This document shows positions 33,652 through 44,727 of a stretch of DNA of 64,000 bases, piece by piece; positions within the stretch are counted from its first letter, which is position 1, and every line of letters begins with the position of its first letter. The notes beneath the pieces were generated by a model. It did no database searches. It was not told the DNA's origin and saw only the letters and a list, made by a program, of their open reading frames with translations. This DNA is from Cervus elaphus (taxonomy: Eukaryota > Chordata > Mammalia > Artiodactyla > Cervidae), in NCBI RefSeq assembly GCF_910594005.1, contig NC_057823.1:57100015-57164014 (forward strand). Reading direction: 5' to 3'. Made by a program: the position numbers and the translations under genes.

Positions 33652-33798
33652 GGATTTAGTCACTAAGTCGTGTTTGACTCTTGTGACCCCATGGACTGTA
33701 GCCTGCCAGGCTCTTCCATCCATGGGATTGTCCAGGCAAAAATACTGGAGTGGGTTGCCATTTCTTTCTCCAGGGATCTTCCTGACCCAGGAATTATA
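33652..33798 (-). mobile_element. Bov-tA SINE lacking its head
   Basis: Antisense tail and middle, cut off at CTGACCCAGGAAT. Confidence 0.85.
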
Positions 33799-33822
33799 TT
33801 GTTATAATTATAACTGTTCTGT

Positions 33823-34026
33823 GCTTAGTTGCTCAGCCGTGTCCAACTCTTTGCAGCCTCATGGACTGTAGCCTGCTAGGGTCCTCCATCCATAGGAATT
33901 CTCCAGGCAAGAATACTGGAGCGGATTGCCATGCCTGCTTCCAGGGCATCTTCCCAACTCAGGGATCGAACCCACATCTCCTGCATTGCAGGTAGATTCT
34001 TTACTGATGAGTCTCTAGGGAAGCCC
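33823..34026 (-). mobile_element. Bov-tA SINE, antisense
   Basis: Complete copy just downstream of the previous one and in the same orientation. B box intact (GGTTCGATCCC). Confidence 0.9.
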
Positions 34027-34029
34027 AAC

Positions 34030-34225
34030 ATTAATGGTATATTTTATTTAACCTGATGAGATAGTTTAGGTCATTTTCACATTAAGTCTTTAAAATCCAG
34101 TGCGTATTATATACTTGCAGAATATCTCACTTTGGAGTAGCTTTATTCCATGTGTTAAATAAATACATGTGGCTAGTGGCTACCATATAGGACATTGTAG
34201 CTAGAAGACTCGCAAGTGATAGAAG
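34030..34225 (-). mobile_element. Old DNA-transposon remnant (MER/hAT-like)
   Basis: ATTTTATTTAACCTGATGAG, AATCCAGTGCGTATTATATA and CATGTGGCTAGTGGCTACCA are typical of a common mammalian MER element. I recall the pattern but cannot fix the family name. Confidence 0.45.
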
Positions 34226-34424
34226 ATGGCAGTGCAGTGAAGGTGATGACAAGCAGTCAATTTCTGGGTATGTTTGCAAGATAGAGCCAAAATGAGGTTT
34301 GTTGAAAATACAAATGTATGAGTGGATGAGATAAGGAATTAATTGAAATAAAGGAACTTCTAAAAAGGAAATTAAATTATTGGCAAGTTAGGATAATTAA
34401 TAAATTTATATCTCAAAGTCATCT

Positions 34425-36355
34425 CCAGTTCAGTTCAGTCACTTAGTCGTGTCTGACTCTTTGTGACCTCATGGACAGCAGCATACCAGGCCTCCATGTC
34501 CATCACCAACCCCTGGGGCTTACTCAAACCCATGTCCATCGAGTCAGTGATGCCATCCAACAATCTCATCCTCTGTTGTCCCCTTCTCCTCCTTCCTTCA
34601 GTCTTTCCCAGCATCAGGGTCTTTTCCAAGGATTCAGTTCTTTGCATCAAGTGGGCAAAGTATTGGAGTTTCAGCTTTAGCATCAGTCCTTCAGTGAATA
34701 TTCACGAATGATCTCCTTTAGGATGGACTGGTTGGATCTGCTTGCAGTCCAAGGGACTCTCAAGAGTCTTCTCCAGCACAATAGTTCAAAACCAGCAATT
34801 CTTTGGTGCTCAGCTTTCTTTATAGTCCAACTCTCACATCCATACGTAACTACTGGAAAAACCATAACTTTGACTAGATGGACATTTGTTGGCAAAGTAA
34901 TGTCTCTGCTTTTTAAGATGCTGTCTAGCTTGGTCATAACTTTTCTTCCAAGGAGCAAGCATCTTTTAATGTCATGGCTGCAGTCACCATCGGCAGTGAT
35001 TTTGAAGCCCCCCAAAATAGTCTCTCACTGTTACCACTGTTTCCTCATCTATTTGCCATGCAGTGATGGGACCAGATGCCATGATCCTAGTTTTCTGAAT
35101 GTTGACTTTTAAGCCAATTTTTTCACTCTCCTCTTTCACTTTCATCAAGAGGCTCTTTAGTTCTTCACTTTCTGCCAGAAGGGTGGTATTATCTGCATAT
35201 CTGAGGTTATTAATATTTCTTCCAGCAATCTTGATTCCAGCTTGTGCTTCCTCCAGCCCAATGTTTCTCATGATGTACTCTGCATATAAGTTAAATAAGC
35301 AGGGTGACAATACACAGCCTTGACATATTCCTTTCTCTATTTGAAACCAGTCTGTTGTTCTAGTCCAGTTCTAACTATTGCTTCCTGACCTGCATACAGA
35401 TTTCTCAAGAGGTGGGTCAGGTGGTTGGGTATGCCCATCTCTTTCAGAATTTTCCACAGTTTATTGTGATCCACACAGTCAAAGGCTTTGACATAGTCAA
35501 TAAAGCAGAAGTATATGTTTTTCTGGAACTCTCTTGCTTTTTCAATGATCCAACAGATGTTGGTCATTTGATCTCTGGTTCCTCTGCCTTTTCTAAAACC
35601 AACTTGAACATCTGGAAGTTCACAGTTCACATACTGTTGAAGCCTGGCTTGTAGAATTGTGAACATTACTTTACTAGTGTGTGAGATGAGTGCAACTGTG
35701 CAGTAGTTTGCACATTCCTTGGCATTGCCTTTCTTAAGGATTGCAATGAAAACTAGCCTTTTCCAGTCCTGTGACCACTGCTGAGTTTTCCAAATTTGCT
35801 GACATATTGAGTGCAGCACTTTCACAGCATCATCTTTTAGGATTTGAAATAGCTCAACTGGAATTCCATCACCTCCATCACCTATACCATTTCATAGTGA
35901 TACTTCCTAAGGCCCACTTGACTTTGCATTCTAGGATGTCTGGCTCTAGGTTGATGATCACATAATCATGATTATCTGGGTTGTGAAGATCTTTTTTGTA
36001 TAGTTCTTCTACATATTCTTGCCACCTCTTCTTAATATCTTCTGCTTCTATTAGGGCCATACCATTTCTGTCCTTTATTGTGTCCAGCTTTGTATGAAAT
36101 GTTCCCTTGGTATCTCTAATTTCCTTGAAAAAATCTCTAGTTTTTCCCATTCTATTGTTTTTGTCGATTTCTTTGCATTGATTGCTGAGGAAGGCTTTCT
36201 TATCTCTCCTTGCTATTCTTTGGAACTCTGCATTCAAATGGGTATATCTTTCCTTTTCTCCTTTGCCTTTCGCTTCTCTTCTATTCACAGCTATTTGTAG
36301 GGCCTCTTCAGACAACCATTTTGCCTTTTTGCATTTCTTTTCCTTGGGGATGGTC
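34425..36355 (-). mobile_element. BovB LINE, 5'-truncated, 1.9 kb
   Basis: Antisense BovB covering the 3' end, the C-terminal region, the reverse transcriptase and part of the linker. It is truncated at about 36355, where the sequence leaves the BovB consensus after CTTGGGGATGGTCC. Coding pieces are in different frames (see the pseudogene entry). Confidence 0.92.
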
Positions 36356-36372
36356 CCTGCCTCAGGGATCAA
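34984..36372 (-). pseudogene. BovB linker and reverse transcriptase remnant, catalytic box YADN
   Basis: Three minus-strand open pieces follow the BovB protein: 35878-36372 (linker, with CKKAKWLSEEALQIAVNRRE and DTIKDRNGMALIEAEDIKKR), 35337-35825 (fingers and motif A, with RKGRGTRDQM and IDYVKAFDCVDHNKLWKI), and 34984-35310 (palm end, with SPCLFNLYAEYIMRN). The catalytic box at 35188-35199 reads Tyr-Ala-Asp-Asn. Frame breaks between the pieces and the Asp-to-Asn change make it inactive. The first residues of the 164-codon piece come from flanking DNA. Confidence 0.88.
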
Positions 36373-36824
36373 GGCAGTCTTTAGGGCTGGACATTCCCAA
36401 TATAGATAAACTCACAGAACTTTTTAATTTAGCTGCTCTTAGTTAGGACATACAGTCCTCATCATGTGTTCCCCAGTCTCCAGTATCTCCTATGGCTTTA
36501 TGCCTGGTTCTCAGGTATCTGGGGATTGTTTTACCAACACTCCTATAAAAAGCTATGAGTTTCCTATATTAGGACTGTCCAGCCCTCAATTGATAACCAC
36601 AACCATTAGATTGCCCTAGAGTCTTGGTTCACTACTGAAGAGCAAAAGTGTGAGAGGGTACCCAAGATCATATTATTTATCAGGTAATTCCCAAGCAAAA
36701 GCATGTCTAATGTAGAAAAGAAAGACAGAATGAATACTAAGAGGACAATAGAATAAATTTCATCTATAATCATATATATCATGTATTTACATACAAATAT
36801 ATAATTTTAATGTATATAATATAT
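36356..36824. other. Unclassified sequence with an imperfect inverted repeat
   Basis: 36383-36425 is roughly complementary to 36547-36586 (about 36 of 44 positions, with gaps). Nothing else recognised. Confidence 0.5.
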
Positions 36825-37032
36825 TGTTTATGGAGTGCTATTTTGCTCTTTAAAGCTGTACGACACCCCTATGAAGTTGGTGTGATTGTTCTTACTGTAC
36901 AAATAAGAATCTGAATAGAAACTGAGCCTCAGAGAAGGCAAATAACATTCACAAGTTCATATACTTGGTAGCAGAAATGTCTGGGGTTCTGATTTTGATA
37001 CCTTACTTTTACCCACTGCAGTGTAACTACTT
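36825..37032 (-). mobile_element. MIR SINE, antisense
   Basis: ACACCCCTATGAAGTTGGTG, ACTGAGCCTCAGAGAAGGCA and AACATTCACAAGTTCATATA in antisense MIR order. Confidence 0.75.
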
Positions 37033-37974
37033 TGACATAGTAGATGGTGTCACCTATAACACCTATAGGTAGAATGGGTCTATTTTGCAGACTAGAAATT
37101 ACTTTCAGCTACATGCCAGTCTTCTCCAAATTGCTGTTTAGCTTGCCTCTTAAAATTGTGTCAGCTTTATTGAATACTTGCCAAACATTTTGAGAGAGTA
37201 TTCCTTTTGCTTGATGCCAGTGATACTAATGGGAAGTCTGTTCTTGCAGGATTCACCAGACTCAGTTCCCAGTCAAGGATAATCAGTTGATGTTGAGCAG
37301 GATGATAGATCGAAAGAATTCGGCTCTCAAAGAAAACTGAGAGGCAAAAGTCAAAAAGAAAAAGAAAAACAAACAAACCTAAAGTTATAAGTTAGCTTAT
37401 CAAAGCAAGAGTGAATAAAACCAATAACAACACCAACAAAAAAATCATGCATTCCTCTTATCATTCACACAAAGCCAGACATTAAGAAGAGAGAGAGAGA
37501 GAGACCTGTTCAAACCAAATCAATGACTAAAGGTCTGATAACAAATGCATGAAGGGAAGGGAAAGATGAAGATAAAGACTCCATTCTCTGAAAAGACATC
37601 AATGAGTGTGCTTGGCTTCTGGAGCTCATAGCCTCATCCTTTTAATGTTTTGGTAGGGTCTCCAGTTATTGTATATGTGACCTCCTGAGCCATGATTAGG
37701 GGTAATTTTTATCTCAAGGATGATTAGTAGATCTGTGTAGAAGGCAAATGGTGAAGGGCTTGAAGGGCAGGATAAAATAATTACTAGGCATTGTACATAG
37801 TGTTACAAAACTGTTCTCTGTAGAGATAGAGACAATTTCATTTCTGGCTCAGATGATGCCTTTCTCTAAAGACTTTATCAACCCCAACTCTTGTTTCTCA
37901 TTTTTTCTCTTAATTCCTCATGTAATTTATAACCCAAATGATCCAATTGAACTCTCAAGTATATTAATTTTTAG
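37033..37974. other. Unclassified sequence
   Basis: No recognised family. A (GA)n tract is at about 37488-37504 and an A-rich (AAAAG)n stretch at about 37350-37378. Confidence 0.5.
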
Positions 37975-38265
37975 TAAAATGATTCATTCATTTGCCATAT
38001 ATTAAGTATGTGCTGTGAACCAGGCATTCATGTCTAGGCTGTGATGGATAGACAAAAATAATCAAGTGAATAAGTAAGTAAGTGAGCAAGATGATTACAG
38101 GTAGTAATAACTGCTATGAGGAGATCCTACAGTTGTAACAGAGAGTGACTGGACATTAGGAGTGAAGAAGTCTGGCTAATTTAGATATGGTGGTCAGAAA
38201 TCCCTCTCTGAAGAGGACACCCTAACTAATTGTATTTCATAGGTATTTTTTTTTCTCAAGTAGAT
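37975..38265 (-). mobile_element. L2-type LINE remnant, antisense
   Basis: GATTCATTCATTTGCCATAT, GTGCTGTGAACCAGGCATTC and TAACTGCTATGAGGAGATCC in antisense L2 order. Confidence 0.5.
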
Positions 38266-38299
38266 TAAATGTGAGGGAGAAAGAATAAACCAGGATTCA

Positions 38300-38700
38300 A
38301 AGCATGCCCTGTCATTATTTCATTCTTTGATTTACTCTTTCATTCACCCTCAAAGCATTTATTACAGTACACATTTTATACCAATAACTGTGGTAGTTAT
38401 TAGATATTTATTCTTTTACTCATTCACATGGGCTTCCCTTGTGGTTTAGCTGGTAAAGAATCCACCTGCAGTACAGAAGACCTGGCTTCAATCCCTAGGT
38501 TGGGAAGATCCCCTGGAGAAGGGAAAGGGTACCCACTCCAGTATTCTGACCTGGAGAATTCCATGGACTGTATAGTCCCTGGGGTTGCAAAGAACTGGAC
38601 ACAACTGAGTGACTTCCACTTTGCTCATTCACACAACATATTTACTGAATGCTTACTGGGTGCTCTATGTTTGTGACAATCAGCAAACCAAAGAAAGGTC
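38300..38700 (-). mobile_element. L2 3' end, antisense, split by Bov-tA
   Basis: Left part to 38428, right part from 38624 (CATATTTACTGAATGCTTAC, GGGTGCTCTATG). Confidence 0.5.
38429..38623 (+). mobile_element. Bov-tA SINE inside L2
   Basis: Sense. TSD CTCATTCACA, perfect (38419-38428 and 38624-38633). B box mutated. Confidence 0.93.
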
Positions 38701-39645
38701 ATGGCTAATGGTGGCCAGGGGTGTGGTTTTGATCATGTTCAATTTCAATATTTATTAGACATACAAGTGCAGATGATGTAGGTAGTTGAATTTACCAATC
38801 CAGAATTTGTGAGAGAGCCACAGCCAAGAAGTTCAAATTTGAGTTTCATTAGCAGAGAGATGCTGTGTAAAGTCTTAAGATCATTTGAGTTCATGAAAGG
38901 ATTGAGCATAAAGAAGAGGATCAATGATGAAACTCTGGAACACTTTAATATTATGAAGAGAGAGAGCCATCATATGAATCGATGAAAGAGGGATCAGTAG
39001 AATAAGAGGAAAACCAAGGAACTGTGTTGCTCTGGAATCCAAAGGAAGGAAATATATTAAGGATATAGAACAACTGTGTAAAACTCTGCTTACTAAGTCA
39101 AGTAAGATGAAGACTGAGAATAGAGTATAAAATTTAGCAACATGGAGATTGTCTGTGACGTTGATATGAACAGTTTCAACAAAGCCTGATTGGAATTGTT
39201 TTTAGAGAGAATGGAAAGAGAATAATCAGGGGAAATGTGTACAGAACTGTTTTTAGAAGAGTTTTGCCAAAGAAGACAGCAAAGAAATGGGCTAGAAGCT
39301 GGCAAGAGAAATAGGATAAAAAGAAGGGTTGCTACAGTGGGAGAAACAATAGCAGATTTGCATACTGACAAGAATGATGCAATAGTGAGCCAAACATACA
39401 CAATGTAAGGATAGTCAGTTTCTGAAGAGTTGTTCTTAAGTAGATGAAAGGAAGTAGAATTTAGGGTGCAAGTGGAAGGATGAGCTTTGAAGGGAATAAT
39501 GGATACTTTGTCTATGGTTAGAGGCAGAAAGGCAGAGTATATAGACTCAGACACTGGCGGGTAGGGAGATGTTATAAAGGGCATCTGTGGAAGTTTTCTT
39601 ATTGCTGCTTTCATTTCTCCAGTGATGTAGGACACAAGGGGAAAC
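38701..39645 (-). mobile_element. L2/CR1-type LINE, reverse-transcriptase region, antisense
   Basis: Nearly 1 kb of old LINE. Marker blocks on the plus strand are AAGTCAAGTAAGATGAAGAC, AACAAAGCCTGATTGGAATT and GCAGATTTGCATACTGACAA, a pattern common in mammalian L2-like fossils. Coding remnant described separately. Confidence 0.65.
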
Positions 39646-39647
39646 AT
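39093..39647 (-). pseudogene. L2/CR1 reverse-transcriptase remnant, 184 codons still open
   Basis: The minus-strand frame contains an L2/CR1-like start of the reverse transcriptase: AHPSTCTLNSTSFHLLK at residues 55-71, then ASFLSVCKSAIVSPTVAT at about 90-107. The following fingers motif (normally a GHSTETALL-type sequence) has decayed to NSNQALLKLFIS. With such decay the open frame is best explained by chance; it lacks the catalytic palm box. Confidence 0.6.
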
Positions 39648-39649
39648 TC

Positions 39650-39900
39650 AGTTCCCATACTATTTATAAGTCTTATAATTTCAAGCAAGTAATTCAATCT
39701 GCTTGAATCTTAGTTTTTCCATCTGTGAAACTGGAAAATATTCATCTCTAGGGATCTCAGTGGTTAAGACAGGGGGCATGGGTTCAATCCCTGGTTGGGT
39801 AACTAAGATCCTGATTTCATCATGGTGCAGCCAAAAAAAAAAAAAAAAAAAGGGAAAAAAACCTCCTCATCTCTAAGCATAGCAATAATGATTAAGTGTG
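39650..39900 (+). mobile_element. MIR SINE, split by a CHR-type SINE
   Basis: CTTAGTTTTTCCATCTGTGA on the left, then ATAATGATTAAGTGTGACAT on the right read as one sense MIR. Confidence 0.65.
39751..39866 (+). mobile_element. CHR-type tRNA-Glu SINE with poly(A)
   Basis: GGGCATGGGTTCAATCCCTG and GGTGCAGCCA followed by 19 A (39834-39852). TSD TCATCTCTA (39742-39750 and 39867-39875). Part of the 5' head is missing. Confidence 0.85.
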
Positions 39901-41669
39901 ACATATATATAGAAAAAATACCAGCCTGGCAATCTGCACCATCAATTAATTTTGGCCAAACCTGACCTCAGTATGAGCAAAAAAGAATTAGCATCTAAAA
40001 TAGCATATGTCACCTAGATTTCAGTCAGGAGGACTTGCTTCACTACAGGGAGGCAGCCAGTAACTAACAAGAGCATGAACTGAAGAGGTTTGGCTTAATC
40101 GTTAAGAAGTACATTTATAAAAGACTTATATGTCTGTCGTCTGGTCTCTGGCCAAGGAGAACTCACTAAAATGTTTTAGCCATAATTCTTCTCCACACAA
40201 CTATTGGTACCCACCAGATTGGAGTGACAGTGATCCACCAAACATAGGAAAAAAGCAAATGTCATTGTTCAGTTTCCTGTCCCAGGCTAAGTGTTCCAGG
40301 CATGTGAGATATCACCCTGATTAAAGTGTCAAATGCCCTTTAATCACATTAAAATGAAATGTGACCAGAGCGTACCAAGAAGTGGGGCATCCCTGTCACC
40401 TTTTCTCTTTTCCCTATAATAGCAATATCTATCTGCTATATACCAGATAATGTGAATGTCTCTTCACATTGTAGGGACAATGAAATGACTTGCATTTGAC
40501 AGATCTTATTATGCTGGAAATCAACTGCTCTGAAATTAACATGGGCTCTTATTAAAGTGATTATGTGAAATGTCTCTGGTTCCTGGGATTTTCACCAGGC
40601 AAATCCCTTCTTCTTATCCTTCCTCACTGATTTTTCTCTTAATGTATTTTTTTAAGTGGTAATAATGCAGTGATGTATTACAGATATAACTAATGACAGG
40701 AAGACTAAAATGTTTATACACTACAGATATTTACCATCATATATTGGGTGCCCATGATACTAGAGGAGTTAATATTGAAACTAAAGTTTGGAAGTATGTG
40801 GTGCTTTATGAACAGAGCATTTTTCTTATTTTTGAGTCTATAAAGTCAACACTATGAGAGTAGGGAGGTTACATTGTTCAGTGGTTCTTTTTTAGTCACT
40901 CAGAGTAATACCTAGTTTACAGTAAGTACTCCACAAATATCAGTTTGTTAAATTAATATTAATAATTATCTGATGAAATCAAGCCTGTCATTAAGAGTTG
41001 TTTATTAAGAATCATGGGAAAATTGCAGCCCCTTAGATTAGAACTTTTTCAGAACCTATCTCCAATAAATATGTGAAAGTTACTATAAGAAGCCCAGACT
41101 CTGAACAATAAATATTTTTCTATCTCTCTAAATCATAATTTAGGAGTAACTTCCCTTATATTTGACTGATTAAATTCTGAAGAGGGTAGATGTCAAAGAT
41201 ATAAAATGTGTCCAAGACCTACTTAAAATCATGGGTATGTTTTTAAGGTGCTTGTGTCTCAGTTAACTTCTTACATATGAACCTAGATTTTTTTTTTTTT
41301 TTTTTTTGTGAGGAAGATTAGGTTTGTCCTAATTTGGAATAGAGCACAAGTTTGAAATAACTAAAATGAAATAAGGAAACATAATATTATCTAGTGAATT
41401 CAATTTTGACATTTAAAATTGCCATTTCTTAACTTGAGTCAAGCAAGACTCTCAAGTGATTACCAGAAGGACAATGAGATGTATGATTTAAGCTAGAGAT
41501 TATAAAATCAGATGCCTGCAGAGAGTAGACCAGTGAATGTATGTGTGGGTCTGTGGGGGTAGGGAAATAGTTTGAGTTGAAAATGTGGTATACTGGCCCA
41601 GAGCATTTAAAAGTATTCATATCAGTCTTTTTGTAAAAAATATTATACAGTGTGTCAATAAAAAACTTA
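39901..41669. other. Unclassified, repeat-poor stretch
   Basis: 1.8 kb without ruminant elements. A short sense L2 end is likely at about 40895-40965 (AATACCTAGTTTACAGTAAG) and a 20-base T run is at 41288-41307. Open frames at 40130-40324 and 41429-41620 have no recognisable product. Confidence 0.5.
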
Positions 41670-42252
41670 GTCAGTCAGTCAGTTCAGTCGCTCAGTCGTG
41701 TCCTACTCTTTGCGACCCCGTGAATCACAGCATGCCAGGCCTCCCTGTCCATCACAAACTCCCAAAGTTTACTCAAACTCATGTCCATTGAGTCGGTGAT
41801 ACCATCCAACCATCTCTGTCTCTGTCATCCCCTTCTCCTCCTGCCCCAATCCTTCTCAGCATCAGGGTCTTTTCCAATGAGTCAGCTCTTCGCATCAGGT
41901 GGCCAAAGTTTTGGAGTTTCAGCTTCAGCATCAGTTCTTCTAAATGAACACCCAGGACTGATCTCCTTTAGGATGGACTGGTTGGATCTCCTTGCAATCC
42001 AAGGGACTCTCAAGAGTCTTCTCCAACACCACAGTTCAAAAGCATCTTTGGCACTCAGCCTTCTTCACAGTCCAACTTTCACATCCATACATGACCACTG
42101 AAAGAACCATAGCCTTGACCAGACTGACGTTTGTTGGCAAAGTAATGTCTCTGCTTTTTAATATGCTATCTAGGGTGGTTATAACTTTCCTTCCAAGGAG
42201 TAAGCGTCTTTTAATTTCATGGCTGCAATCACCATCTGCAGTAATTTTGGAG
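41670..42252 (-). mobile_element. 5'-truncated BovB
   Basis: Antisense, from CAGTTCAGTCGCTCAGTCGT to GCAGTAATTTTGGAG, with a 9-base deletion near 42045. Probable TSD GTCAATAAAAAACT (41654-41667) and GTCAATCTTAAAAAAACT (42257-42274), with a small length difference. Confidence 0.9.
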
Positions 42253-42274
42253 CATAGTCAATCTTAAAAAAACT

Positions 42275-42957
42275 GTACAAAATTGTATGTAAGCCAATCT
42301 GAGTATTATAACTCAGGAGATAGTCCAAAGAGGCCATATGTGTAGTAGAAACTGGTACACATATGATTTTTGTGGGATGGTACATACAATCAAGTACACA
42401 TCTCAGTCGATAGTCAATGCTTATCACAAGGAACCATTAGTTAATGGTTTTAGTGCTTTTCTAAGGATGGGAAATGGAAGAATCAGGTTCATAAAAAGTT
42501 TCTCCTAAAAATATCTTAACAATCTGAAGACCAGTTCTGCCAATTTTCCTAGAACACAAAGTATTTCATCTTAATCTTTACCCTGATTTTATTTCGGGGT
42601 CTACTGTGTGTCATTGACTGCAGTGGCTCATGACTTGTTCTTGTAGAACTGGATGATGAGCAACATTCTTTATTTTACAGTTCCTTCCTTTTCCATCTTA
42701 ATTTCTGCCTAGTTTTGAGAGGCATTTCATGACCAATTTGTCTGACAGTGCTGGGGATGCTCATTCCCAGGTCGGGTGGCTGTTTCATTGGTAGACCTCT
42801 CTCTGTACTAACAAGACTAGGCCCTGTTAACAGTAGCCCTGTCTCTGGACTGCCTATCTTACTAGTCTGTTATTGTCCAGGAAATGGTTCCCTCTTGCTG
42901 CTTGTTCTCATATCTAGAATTCCACTATTAGAACCATTGCGTGTATATAACAATTAG
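42275..42957. other. Unclassified sequence
   Basis: No recognised repeat or exon. The frame at 42748-42957 has no recognisable product. Confidence 0.5.
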
Positions 42958-42966
42958 TATATATTT

Positions 42967-43210
42967 GGGGCTTCCCAGGTGGCACTAGTGATTAAGAACC
43001 CACCTGCCAATGCAGAAGACATAAGAAATGTGGGTTAGATCCCTGGAGGAGGGCACGGTAACCCACCTGTCTTCTTGCCTGGATAGTATTCTATCCCATG
43101 GACAGAGGAGCCAGGCTACAGTCCATAAGATCACAGAGTCAGACATGAATGAAATGACTTAGTGCACATGGACATACAAACACACACACACACACCCCAC
43201 ACACACACAT
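42967..43210 (+). mobile_element. Bov-tA SINE, degraded, with (CA)n tail
   Basis: Head GGGGCTTCCCAGGTGGCACT with the ACATAAGAAATGTGGGTT variant. The middle is damaged and the B box mutated (GGTTAGATCCC). Tail runs into (CA)n at about 43178-43210. TSD TATATATTT (42958-42966 and 43211-43219). Confidence 0.85.
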
Positions 43211-43219
43211 TATATATTT

Positions 43220-43698
43220 GATCAATTGTTTCAAGTCACTTAATTATCATTAAGTTTTTCTGAGGCTAAGTACAACACTCAGTAATGTGAGAGGCAAAAA
43301 TCTTGTAAGACAGGTAGAATGAAAGTATTAGAAAGTATACAAGCTTAGAAAGTATTGTTGAGTGAATGAATGAATAAATCTACTCTTATTTCAAAGGAGA
43401 GACCTCAAATCATTAAAAATAGCTTTTATGTCACATCCTTGGATATTCTCTTGTCTAAGTAAAAGCTTGTTTTTACTGCAGCCTATCTTCAAAGACACTG
43501 AAGGATAAAACTCACCATTATGAATTCAATGTCTTTGTCTCAGCAAGTAATTACGCAATTCCTAAATATTGCATCTACCTTAACACTGCACATACTATAG
43601 AATATACACTGTGCCAGGTGCTAGGAATTGTGTTGAAAAGATAACCAAAAGCCAATCTGTGGGGGTAGGACACAGACAATAGCAGAAGTCATTTTGTA
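43220..43698 (-). mobile_element. Diverged L2-type pieces
   Basis: GAGTGAATGAATGAATAAAT near 43354 and CACTGTGCCAGGTGCTAGGA near 43610 are L2-end-like, but they point in different directions; orientation of the second is antisense. The rest is unclassified. Confidence 0.4.
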
Positions 43699-44043
43699 TT
43701 AGTTCAGTTCAGTCATTCAGTCCTGACTGACTCTTTGCGACCCATGGACTGCAGCATGCCAGGCCTCCTTGTCCATCATGAGCTCCCAGAGCTTGCTCAA
43801 ACTCATGTCCATTGAGTTGGTGATGCTGTCCAACTGTCTCATCCTCTATTGTCCCCTTCTCCTCTGGCCTTCACTCTTTCCCAGCATCAGGGTCTTTTCC
43901 AGTGAATCAGCTCTTCGCATCAGGTGGCCAAAGTATTGGAGCTTTAGCTTCAGCATCAGTCCTTCCAATGAATATTCAGGACTAATTTCCTTGGATTGAC
44001 TGATCTGATTTTCTTGCAGTCCAAGCGACTCTCAAGAGTCTCT

Positions 44044-44577
44044 TCAACAGCACACTTCAAAAGCATCAATTCTTTTGTGCTCAGCTTTCTTTATAGTCCA
44101 ATTCTCACATCCATACATGACTACTGGAAAAACCATAGCTTTGACTAGATGGACCTTTGTTGACAAAATAATGTCTCTGCTTTTTAAGATGCTGTCTAGG
44201 TTGGTCATAGCTTTTCTTCCAAGGAGCAAGCGTCTTTTAATTTCATGGCTGCAGTCACCATCTGCAGTGATTTTGGAACCCAAGAAAATAAAGTCTGCCA
44301 CTGTTTCCCCATCTATTTGCCATGAAGTGATGGGACCAGATGCCATGATCTTTGTTTATTTAATGTTGAGTTTTAAGCCAGCTTTTTCACTCTCCTCTTG
44401 CACTTTCATAAAGAGGCTCTTCAGTTCTTCTTCTCTTTTTCTCATAAGGGTGATATTATCTACATATCTGAGGTTATTGATATTTCTCCCTGCAGTCTTG
44501 CTTTCAGCTTGTGCTTCATCCAGCCCAGCATTTTTCATGATGTATTCTGCATATAAGTTAAATAAGCAAGGTGACAA
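44044..44577 (-). pseudogene. BovB reverse-transcriptase palm end, catalytic box YVDN
   Basis: 44356-44577 carries SPCLFNLYAEYIMKNAG and then, at 44455-44466, Tyr-Val-Asp-Asn in place of Tyr-Ala-Asp-Asp. 44044-44346 is the following C-terminal region (GCENWTIKKAEHKRIDAFE). The two are in different frames. Confidence 0.88.
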
Positions 44578-44727
44578 TATACAGCTTTGACATACTCCTT
44601 GTCCTATTAGGACCAGTCTATTGTTCCATGTCCAGTTCTAACTGTTGCTTCTTGACCTGCATACAAATTTCTCAGGAGGCAGGTATGGTAGTCTGGTATT
44701 TCCATCTCTTTCAGAATTTCCCGCAGT

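Noticed and set aside
33652..34026. The second Bov-tA inserted into the first
   Set aside because: The first copy's head does not resume after the second, so they are neighbours, not nested.
44075..44590. 171-codon plus-strand frame
   Set aside because: Also a shadow frame of antisense BovB coding sequence.
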